Translations under genes and position numbers: made by a program
DNA from: Cynocephalus volans
Lineage: Eukaryota; Chordata; Mammalia; Dermoptera; Cynocephalidae
Direction: 5' to 3'
Assembly (NCBI RefSeq): GCF_027409185.1
Contig: NC_084463.1
Span: 155,918,369 to 155,982,368 of the forward strand
DNA length: 64,000 nt
The notes under the pieces: generated by a model
Seen by the model: only the letters and a program-made list of their open reading frames with translations
Told to the model about the DNA's origin: nothing
Databases searched by the model: none
Shown: piece after piece, positions 58,367-64,000 of the stretch
Layout of the letters: the number at the start of each line of letters is the position of its first letter
How positions within the stretch are numbered: the stretch's first letter is position 1

Positions 58367-61300
58367 TTATATATTAATTTTTAGCTCCCACCAATAAGTG
58401 AGAACATGTGGTATTTCTCTTTCTGTGCCTGACTCGTTTCACTTAATATAATTCTCTCAAGGTCCATCCATGTTGTTGCAAATGGTAGTATTTCATTCGT
58501 TTTTATAGCTGAGTAGTATTCCATTGTGTAGATGTACCACATTTTCCGTATCCACTCATCCGATGATGGACATTTGGGCTGGTTCCAACTGTATCACAGT
58601 TATTGACCTGTGTGTGCAGAACAATCCTTGCACCACTGGGGTGAATCACACTAAATCATGGTGTACAATTTTTGATGTGGAGCTGTGTTGTGATGGATAC
58701 TATTTTGTTAAGGATTTTTACATCAATGTTCATTGAAGATATTTAGACTGTAGGTTGTTGTAGTTTTTAGTGTTGCTGTTGTTGTTGTTTTGTCTTTGTA
58801 TGGTATCAGTATCAAGGTGATAATGTCCTCATGAAATAAATTTGGGGGATTAGGAAAAAAAAGAAAAGAAATTGTAAAACTAGACAAAATTGTCAGTAAA
58901 CAACCTTTTTAAAAATTCAGGAAGTTGACCAAAGCATACAACAAATTGAGAACGGTTTGCTTAAGAGAATCTACTGGACCTCAGTAAGAACAGTGGATAT
59001 CTGTGGCATGTTAGCTTGAGGCTGCTCCCATTCCTCCTACGCCCCAGGTTTAATTATGCAAAAATTTTCCTTGGTGGGTCAGACTGTGAGGACCAATAGC
59101 CATATGGCTTGAGAAGGCTAAAATTTCATTACCAGGGATGTTATTAAAACAGTAGTGATCTCAGTGGCAAACAAGCAGGTGAGGCCAGTGTCACTCCTAG
59201 CCTGATTAAGATCACAATTGTTGAGGCAAGAAATTTACTGGCAACCAGCTAGAAACTCAACAGAGAGATTAAGAGAAAAAGACAGCCACAATGGACCTTG
59301 ATAATATCCTACTTATCTGTGGAAGAATATAAATATGTGCAAGGCTACACACATGCTAAGGAGACTGGCAGGGCCCTAGTAACCCACTCACCTCTGGCTG
59401 AACAAGAGGACTTGAAAAAATAAAGTAAAAGCTGGAGCAGACTTATAAGCAGCCTAAACTTTGAATACATTCCTCAATGTATTTCATTTTCATTGGGAAA
59501 AGGTAGAAGTCTTACTGGCTCAAGGTATGTATTACTTTGCTAGGGCTGCCATAACAAAAGTACCACAGACTGTATGGCTTAAATAAATTTATTTCCTCAC
59601 AACTCTACAAGTTATAAGTGCAAGATCAAGGTGTTGATAGGGTTAGTTTCTTCTGAGGCCTCTCTCCTTGGCTTTCAAATGGCTTTCTACTCCCTGTGTC
59701 TTCAAATGGCCTTACTTCCATGTCTGTGCCCTAATCTTTTATGAGGACACCAGTCATACTGGATTAGGACCCATCCTAATGACCTCATTATAACTTCATT
59801 ACCACTTTAAAGACCCTGTCTCCAAATACAGTCACATTCTGAGATACTTTGGGTTAGACTTTTAACATATTGGTTTTGTGGGATATAGTTCAGACCTAAC
59901 AAGGTGTTTAAGCACAACCTCTGAACAGTCATTGGCTGACCACTTATGCTGACCCAGGGGAGAACCCAAGGAAGCCAGTCTTAAAAATAAAAACAAGATT
60001 TTTTTTAAAAAATGAAAAAGTGAGTAGATATATCAGAAGCCACATACTGCAAGGGAAACAGACTCTACACAATTAGTGCAGGGAAGTCACTAAAAAGATA
60101 GCAGTAACCACTGCTTTGGGGAGAAAGTGAGACAATCAGAATCCAAAGTTGCTGTAATACATTATCTAAAATATCATTTTCAACAACAAAAAAAATGTAA
60201 CAAACAGGATATAGTGACCCATACACTTGAAAAGAGTCTCAGTACGTACAGTTCTTTTGGGAGGAGGTTAGGACAAATGTTGGATTCAACAAAGAAAAAC
60301 TTCAAAGAACTAAAGGAAATATGTTTAAAGAATCAAAGGATAATAACAATGACTAATGAAATAAGAGTATCAGTAAGAGAGACAGAAATTGTAAAAAACC
60401 AAATGGAAATTCTGGAGTTTAAAAATACAGTAACTGAAATAAAAAACTCACTAGCGGTGCTCAAGAGCAGGTTTGAGCTGACAGAAGACAAAATCAGCAA
60501 ACATGAAAATAGCACAGAAGGGATCATCCACTCCAAAGAACGGGGGGAAAAAAAGACTAAAAATGAACACAGCCTCAGAAATCTTTGGGACACTCTCAAA
60601 TGTATAATGAGATATCCATAGAAATGTAGTGGGAGAAGGAGGAGAGACAGGAAAAAAACTGAAGAAATAATGGCCAGATTTTTCCTAATTTGATGGAAAA
60701 TATTATCATATACATCCAAGAAACTCAGTGATCTTCAGGCACAATGTGCACAAAGAAATCTACTTCTAGACCCCTCAAAGTCAGAAGGATAAAAAAGGGG
60801 AAAAAGCAGCAAGAAAAACATGACTTTTCACATACAAGGGAACCACAATAAGATTAACTAACAGTCGTTAGAAACAATAGATGCCAGGCAGTAGTAGGAA
60901 GGCATATTAAAGTGTTGGGAGGAAAAATATCAAGTAGAAATTATATATCCTTTAAAACTATCCTTCAAAAATGAAGGTGAAATAAAGTCACAAATAAACT
61001 TAGAGAATGTATTTTTAAGAAGAAAAAAGTGTGTTGCTAGCAGAATTGCCTTACAACACTAAAGGAAGCTCTTTAGACTGAAAGGAAGTGATATCTGATG
61101 AGACTCAAATGCACATGAATAAATAAATAGCACCAGTAAAAGTAATTATGTAGGTGATTATAAAAATCAGAATAAATACATCTTTTGTGTTGTCTTCCAT
61201 TAACTGATTTAAAAGACATTTGCATTGGGCTCACTCAGACAATCTAGGATAATCTCCTTAATTTAAGGACATGTTATTACCAATATTAATTTCATCTGTC

Positions 61301-62827
61301 ACACCTTCTCATCTCTGCCTTTTAACACGAAAGCATCCATAGACAATACATAAATGAATGGATATCGCTGTGTTCCAGTACAATTTTTTTTACAGAAACA
61401 GGCACTATGCCAGATTTGGTCCATGTGTCACAGTTTACCAACCTCTCCTCAATAGATATACATTTTCCCCTTTTTTCTCTTAAATTTTAAAAGATAAACT
61501 TACAAAAGTAGTAATTATAACACTATATTATTGGGTATATACATATCTAGATGTAATATATGACAATAATAATACCAAGGAAGGGGGAGGGAATAGAACT
61601 ATATGGAAACAAAGTTGATATATTTTACTGGAGTTAAATTACATTCATCTGAAGTAGATTGTGATAAATTAAGATGCATATTTAATAACTAAAACAAAAA
61701 AATTATAGTTAAAAAAATCAACAAAGGAATTAAAATAACACAAATTATTGCTAATTTAAAAAAACAGGTTAAGGAAGAACTCAGAAGGCATGAGACACAT
61801 AGAAAACAAATAGCAAAATAGACATACATTCAACTATTTCAATAATAACATTAAAATATATTAAAGCTTTAATGCAATATGATTAGGTGCCTAGCAAAAT
61901 AGCTAAACTTCAAAATACTGACAATTCCAAGTGATGGTAAAGACTATGGATAAAAGAAATCTCTCTCACAATCTTGGTTGGAATGTAAATTATTGCAACA
62001 ACTTCAAAAACTTTTAGGGAATTATCTACTGAAAGTTAAGATGTGCATACCCTATGATCAGAATTTTAAGTCCTTGGGTATATACCCAACAGAAACGTAT
62101 GCACATATGTACCAAGATATTCTTCCAGGAGTATATATAGCAGTATTAGTAAAAAATAGCCCCAAAGTGGAAACAACACAAATGAGTGAGTGATGAATAA
62201 ATTAAAGTATATTACTCTAATATAATTCTGCATAGCAATTAAAACAAACTATATCTAGACTTAACAATATTGATGAATCTTATAAATACAATGTTGGTTA
62301 TAAAAAGGCAGACTCAAAAGAAAGCATACTTTTTTAATTGCATTTATATGAAGTTTGAAACCAGGCAAAACTAAAGCTAAACTATAGTGTTTAGAGATGC
62401 AAGCTTAGTTGGTGAAATTAGAAAGAAAAGAAAGGATTGATTACCTAAAAGTCAAAGTGACATTTACCTTGGAGGGAAGGAATAAGTAATAGTAGGGAAA
62501 TGTCATGAGAGCATAGAGTGACTTGTGTTGTGTTGGCATCTGTTTGTGTTTAAGAAGACCATGAATATTTTTGTTATAAAAGTCTGGAAGTATACCAGAA
62601 GTTACAAGTGATCCAATAGGAACTAAGAAAGTAGGTTATGGGAGGAATCAGACAGAACTAGGAAAAATGGCACTTTAAGACTTTAAAAACAGTATTTTTT
62701 AAAATTATGTATTACGTGTATGATTTTAAGAAACATGATTTGTAAGGGGTTAATTTTTTTTTTCCAGGGTCAAAGACATGAAGATAATTTTACATCTGTT
62801 GCAGAGGAAGCTGAGAGCACGTTTTAA
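42930..62827 (+). CDS. MS4A13: MS4A13 complete coding gene, six coding exons, with N-terminal extension
   Basis: Four-pass membrane protein of the MS4A family; mainly testicular in human and of unknown molecular role. Exons 42930-42980, 44924-45064, 48526-48582, 51590-51709, 55880-55975 and 62768-62827 join in phase 0 to 174 residues. [18 protein letters not shown] and the EEAESTF end identify MS4A13. The listed human protein (152 residues) starts at the Met equal to residue 22 here. The extra 21 residues come from an upstream exon of 17 codons plus the first four codons of exon 2. Helices near residues 18-39, 54-76, 84-108 and 130-153; almost no cytosolic tails. All introns are GT-AG. PolyA signal at 62896. 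Confidence 0.92.
43510..43712. mobile_element. Short hAT-like DNA element
   Basis: Begins GAGGTTCTTAACCTCTTTGG and ends TAGATTAAGAACCA, imperfect inverted ends typical of non-autonomous hAT-Charlie elements. About 200 bp, non-coding; family name uncertain. Confidence 0.45.
43800..43912 (-). repeat. L2 3' tail, - orientation
   Basis: 'gaggtatttactgggtgcctg', 'ctatatgctgggcaccatag', 'gatgatacaatgag', 'ccaggcccttgaggattt'. Confidence 0.6.
44924..45064 (+). CDS. MS4A13: MS4A13 coding exon 2 (TM1)
   Basis: Residues 18-64: [18 protein letters not shown] helix 1, loop [11 protein letters not shown], start of helix 2. The Met at 44936 is the start used for the annotated human protein. Acceptor CTCACAG, donor GTGAGT, 141 bp. 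Confidence 0.93.
45536..45622 (+). mobile_element. 5'-truncated tRNA-Ile-type SINE with 18-bp target-site duplication
   Basis: Body 45554-45604 has the B-box region (AAGGTCAAGGGTTCGGATGC) and an A tail. AAGAAATAGGGAAAGATC at 45536-45553 recurs at 45605-45622 with one change. The surrounding L2 resumes right after it. Only the last half-unit of the SINE was inserted. Confidence 0.8.
46010..46195. mobile_element. hAT-like MER element
   Basis: Order 'gaggacatttcataatg', 'gggtgttcacagcaggg', 'ctgcatctagtgagcagagg', 'cctacaatgcacaggacag' and 'acaacagagaattaccc' is that of a common ~200-bp non-autonomous hAT element. It sits within the L2. Confidence 0.55.
48526..48582 (+). CDS. MS4A13: MS4A13 coding exon 3 (TM2), 57 bp
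   Basis: Residues 65-83, [19 protein letters not shown]. The third 57-bp exon of the window, at the family-conserved position. Acceptor TATCCAG, donor GTAAGT. Confidence 0.92.
49112..51116 (-). mobile_element. LINE-1 3' part, - orientation, interrupted by a SINE
   Basis: Reversed L1: 3' UTR from 49.12 kb, ORF2 end near 49.38 kb, Cys-His motif region ([16 protein letters not shown]) near 49.78 kb, on to the NPCSW-type region ([18 protein letters not shown]) at about 50.95 kb, ending near 51.1 kb. The frame is broken several times. It carries the dimeric SINE at 50.12-50.29 kb and a T run at 50775-50797. Confidence 0.88.
50121..50289 (-). mobile_element. Dimeric tRNA-Ile-derived SINE (CYN-like), full length
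   Basis: Read on the minus strand, two tRNA-Ile-related units stand in tandem. Unit 1 has A-box-like TGGCTCACTCGGG and B box GGGTTCGGATCCC. Unit 2 starts GGCCGGTTCGCTCACTGG and has a degenerate B box (GGGTTAAGATCCC). An A-tail follows (T run 50121-50135). AATAGTTTCTTTT flanks it at 50108-50120 and 50290-50302, a 13-bp target-site duplication in the host L1. It is not a tRNA gene: dimeric, mutated anticodon arm, A-tail and duplication. tRNA-Ile SINEs of this kind are known from colugos. Confidence 0.85.
51590..51709 (+). CDS. MS4A13: MS4A13 coding exon 4 (TM3)
   Basis: Residues 84-123: helix 3 ([18 protein letters not shown]), then [16 protein letters not shown]. Ends phase 0 at GTAAGT, so it could be joined either to the exon at 55880 or to the candidate terminal exon at 55238. 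Confidence 0.93.
53375..53520 (+). repeat. MIR SINE fragment, + orientation
   Basis: 'gactctagaaccaaactgc', 'cataacctcttggaaagc', 'ttcttatgtgtaaaatgg', in MIR order. Confidence 0.6.
53660..54060 (-). mobile_element. MaLR LTR (MST-like), solo, - orientation
   Basis: Reversed MaLR LTR: 'gggtaatttataaagaaaag' near the start, 'ggaggtgccaggctcc', 'acaaccagctgtcacagg', 'ccatgacccaaacatctcc', 'gggggacaaatatatcc' at the end. About 400 bp, no internal coding region. An old solo LTR. Confidence 0.7.
54860..55140 (+). repeat. L2 3' end, + orientation
   Basis: 'cctctttatgaagccttcctgg', 'gcttgagtataaacactgag', 'ctgcactcctgttatatagtc', 'gatactacataaac': L2 3' terminal order. It lies just upstream of the candidate alternative exon. 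Confidence 0.6.
55238..55363 (+). CDS. Candidate alternative terminal exon of MS4A13
   Basis: TTCTTGTCTTTCTATAG acceptor (AG at 55236-55237), then a frame in phase with exon 4 for 41 codons to TGA at 55361-55363. AATAAA follows at 55506. The encoded tail ([18 protein letters not shown]...) has two Tyr-rich patches and resembles nothing I know. If used it would replace helix 4 and the normal C-terminus. Chance acceptor plus frame is the alternative; a 41-codon open frame is not rare. Confidence 0.3.
   Translation, partial: ATQKLYFQDSPVRYVVENIFPIATEGICYIYPSSQSPHTSK
55506..55511 (+). terminator. Candidate polyadenylation signal after the alternative MS4A13 exon
   Basis: AATAAA 143 bases after the TGA of the candidate terminal exon. 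Hexamers are common in AT-rich DNA, so this alone is weak. Confidence 0.3.
55880..55975 (+). CDS. MS4A13: MS4A13 coding exon 5 (TM4)
   Basis: Residues 124-155: [18 protein letters not shown], helix 4, ending CCLLL. Acceptor TGTTACAG, donor GTAAGT, 96 bp. Confidence 0.93.
56695..57010 (-). repeat. L2 3' end, - orientation
   Basis: 'cattctttctcaaatgttta', 'gcctattgtttgctaggc', 'gggagtttgcattccac', 'gagaataaacaaataaat', 'gatggtcagtgaagac'. Confidence 0.65.
58127..58589 (-). mobile_element. Young 5'-truncated LINE-1, - orientation, inside an older L1
   Basis: Poly(T) at 58131-58142, then the reversed 3' UTR with C-rich tract, a run of Cs, (GT)n at 58317-58362, and the ORF2 end to GGTTCCAAC. TGTATCACAGTT stands on both sides (58115-58126 and 58590-58601), a 12-bp target-site duplication. 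Same subfamily as the 15.3-kb L1, but with a single copy of the 3' end. Confidence 0.9.
58317..58362 (+). repeat. (GT)n microsatellite in L1 3' UTR
   Basis: About 23 GT units, the complement of the (CA)n in the 15.3-kb L1 and at the matching place in the element. Confidence 0.95.
59527..59905 (-). mobile_element. MLT1-type MaLR LTR, solo, - orientation
   Basis: Reversed MLT1 LTR: 'gctagggctgccataacaaa', 'caagatcaaggtgttgatag', 'ttcttctgaggcctctctcc', 'cctaatgacctcattataac', 'aaatacagtcacattctgag'. About 380 bp, non-coding. Confidence 0.8.
60000..62690 (+). mobile_element. HAL1 / old L1M remnants, + orientation
   Basis: 60127-60621 is an ORF1-type open frame of 164 residues with a heptad-rich coiled coil ([20 protein letters not shown]). 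It is followed by HAL1-like 'caaaactatccttcaaaaatg' type sequence at 60.95 kb. A second part from 61.85 to 62.5 kb matches the L1M 3' ORF2 and UTR ('gggtatatacccaacag', 'ggaaacaacacaaatg'). HAL1 is an L1 relative with ORF1 only. The frame is old and I see no sign that it is used. The two parts may be separate insertions. Confidence 0.6.
62768..62827 (+). CDS. MS4A13: MS4A13 coding exon 6 (C-terminus)
   Basis: Residues 156-174, [19 protein letters not shown], and TAA at 62825-62827. Acceptor TTTTTTCCAG. Matches the human end except that the start of the exon is diverged. Confidence 0.92.
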   Translation, partial: GQRHEDNFTSVAEEAESTF

Positions 62828-62920
62828 AAACCTTAGAAATATGAAATTTTTACTGGTGCTAATGTCTGATGTGGGCTATAATGGTATCTCTGTATAATAA
62901 ATTGCTATGAAGCCCACAGA
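62828..62920 (+). other. MS4A13: MS4A13 3' UTR
   Basis: Short: AATAAA (62896-62901) lies 69 bases after the stop, giving an expected cleavage near 62.92 kb. Confidence 0.7.
62896..62901 (+). terminator. MS4A13: MS4A13 polyadenylation signal (AATAAA)
   Basis: ATAATAAATTGC shortly after the last coding exon; the only AATAAA in the first 100 bases after the stop. Confidence 0.7.
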
Positions 62921-63774
62921 TTTTGTGCAAGATAAAATACAAAACAAGTTGGACTTTTCTCCTCAGTATTCAAGAAATTTCTCACACATATTTTTCTAGG
63001 CCCCAGGGGGAAAGTTTTTTCCTATTTAAATATGAGATTATTACAAGGAAGTATTTATCTGGGTACTTTGAATAACTGCATCTCTCCTTAATGGAGCTTT
63101 CATAAGAGACCATAAAAATGATTCGTTAATATCTCTAGAGTGCAGGCTATAAAGACAATGTGTGATGCTGTATAATTCACAGGAAAACTTTAAATAATTA
63201 TGTCCCTACAAGTAAAAAGCACATTTCACAGTCTAAATTCTTCTACCTGAACTAACTTCTACCTTGACAAAGTATGAATCAAAAGGCCTCCAATTCATAT
63301 TCCCTGCATTGATTTCTCCTCACTTCATTGAAGTTCTTTTCTGTCCTAAAAGTCTCTGCAGTCTTTTTTCCCCTTTCATTTCCTTTGCTTCTTACTTCCT
63401 ATCATTGTTTGGATCATCTGTTCAACTGCTTTTCAAAGCGAACAGACTACCTTTCCACAATAAAAGGAATTCCCGAGGATTCTGTTCTGAATTCAGTTTA
63501 CTGTCTCTTCTAACATGGAACGTTACTTCAGAAAGCCCTGCTCAGCAGTATTAACCATGCCAGTGGAGTACATGTAGCTCTCTTTTAAATGTGCTAATGT
63601 TTTTTGTTTGTTTTCTGCCTTGTCTTTCAAGATGTTTTACCAATTGTTATCTAATACTATGAATTAAGATTTCTTGATTCTAAGAATTTCAGTGCTTAGC
63701 TTATTTCTTTCAGAGTGGGTACCGTGTGCCAAAGAATATATTAAACTCAGGACTATGAGATATTAATAAGGACA
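62921..63774. other. Downstream of MS4A13, no feature seen
   Basis: A 96-codon open frame (63264-63554) has no recognisable similarity and no splice or promoter context. I see no repeat I can name. The next expected gene of the cluster (MS4A8 in human) is not reached. Confidence 0.6.
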
Positions 63775-64000
63775 TCCATATGCAGAAAATGAAACTGGAC
63801 CTGTACATCTCACCATATACCAAAAGCAACTCAAAATGGATTAAAGACTTAAATATAAAACCTGAAACCATAAAATTGCTAAAAGAAAACATAGGGGAAG
63901 CACTCTAGGAAGTAGGGCAAAGACTTTATGAATAAGGCCCCAAAAGCACAAGCAACAAAAGAAAAAATAAACAAATGGGATTATATAAAACTAAAAATCT
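63775..64000 (+). mobile_element. LINE-1 ORF2 segment, + orientation, cut by the window end
   Basis: Starts 'catccatatgcagaaaatg' and follows L1 ORF2 ('caactcaaaatggattaaag', 'ccaaaagcacaagcaac', 'aaataaacaaatgggatta'). A stop and a shift are visible near 63.91 kb, so it is not intact. 5'-truncated at its left edge. Confidence 0.85.

Larger units (their letters stand above)
57600..58860 (-). mobile_element. Old LINE-1 fragments, - orientation, split by a younger L1
   Basis: 57.63-57.80 kb is a reversed L1 3' UTR. 57.99-58.13 kb and 58.60-58.78 kb are two halves of one ORF2 RT-region stretch (minus-strand [13 protein letters not shown] in the first half). The halves are separated by the young L1 at 58127-58589. 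Diverged and frame-broken. Confidence 0.75.
42981..62767 (+). other. MS4A13: MS4A13 introns 1-5
   Basis: Introns at 42981-44923, 45065-48525, 48583-51589, 51710-55879 and 55976-62767. They carry the repeats listed separately: L2 in introns 1 and 2, an L1 with a SINE in intron 3, a MaLR LTR and an L2 in intron 4, and nested L1s, an MLT1 LTR and HAL1/L1M remnants in intron 5. 47.3-48.5 kb, 51.8-53.3 kb and 57.0-57.6 kb show nothing identifiable. Confidence 0.8.

Noticed and set aside
63264-63554. 96-codon open frame after MS4A13
   Set aside because: No recognisable domain, splice context or coding signature; consistent with chance in AT-rich DNA.
1-64000. CRISPR arrays, operons, bacterial-type systems, integrated coding proviruses
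   Set aside because: None seen. The sequence is mammalian with spliced genes; the only LTRs are old solo MaLR copies without coding regions.

Overview
The window is eukaryotic nuclear DNA from a placental mammal. It is AT-rich, full of LINE-1, L2, MIR and MaLR copies, and its genes are split into short exons with GT-AG introns. It carries part of the MS4A (membrane-spanning 4-domain, subfamily A) cluster. Three complete coding sequences lie head to tail on the + strand in the same order as on human chromosome 11q12: MS4A1 (CD20), MS4A12 and MS4A13. There is no Alu, but there is a dimeric tRNA-Ile-derived SINE and a truncated relative. That SINE type is known from colugos (CYN family), so my best guess for the host is a dermopteran such as Galeopterus or Cynocephalus. 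This rests on recognition rather than a database search. A bat or another mammal with a similar SINE is the alternative.

Layout. 1-2182: 5' flank or intron of MS4A1, with old MIR and L2. 2199-7893: MS4A1 coding exons, then a long 3' UTR with a plausible polyA signal near 9.44 kb. 9.5-24.3 kb: intergenic, with an old L1, L2, a MER5A-like element, a young 5'-truncated L1 whose reverse-transcriptase frame is still open (15271-18360), and two L1 copies joined head to head (18.68-22.1 kb). 24371-33741: MS4A12, with a minus-strand retrocopy-like block in its fourth intron. 34.0-42.8 kb: intergenic, with L2, MIR, a palindromic MITE and the only CpG island of the window (40.2-40.6 kb), probably the MS4A13 promoter. 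42930-62827: MS4A13, whose introns hold a 2-kb L1 interrupted by the dimeric SINE, a MaLR LTR, an MLT1 LTR, an L1 nested in an older L1, and HAL1/L1M remnants. From 63.77 kb to the end another L1 begins.

The three genes share one architecture. All coding exon junctions are phase 0, each first coding exon ends in Leu-Gly, and each gene has a 57-bp exon coding for 19 residues of the second membrane segment, as expected for tandem duplicates. All three encode four-pass membrane proteins. In humans, CD20 is a B-cell surface protein linked to calcium flux, MS4A12 is a colonic epithelial protein linked to store-operated calcium entry, and MS4A13 is mainly testicular.

The most useful observations are in the genes themselves. 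The CD20 large extracellular loop is three residues shorter at the rituximab-contact segment. A conserved CD20 cysteine (position 111) is Gly, next to a GC splice donor. MS4A13 has an upstream coding exon that extends its N-terminus, and it has a candidate alternative terminal exon with its own polyA signal. I see no prokaryote-style system, CRISPR array or functional RNA gene.
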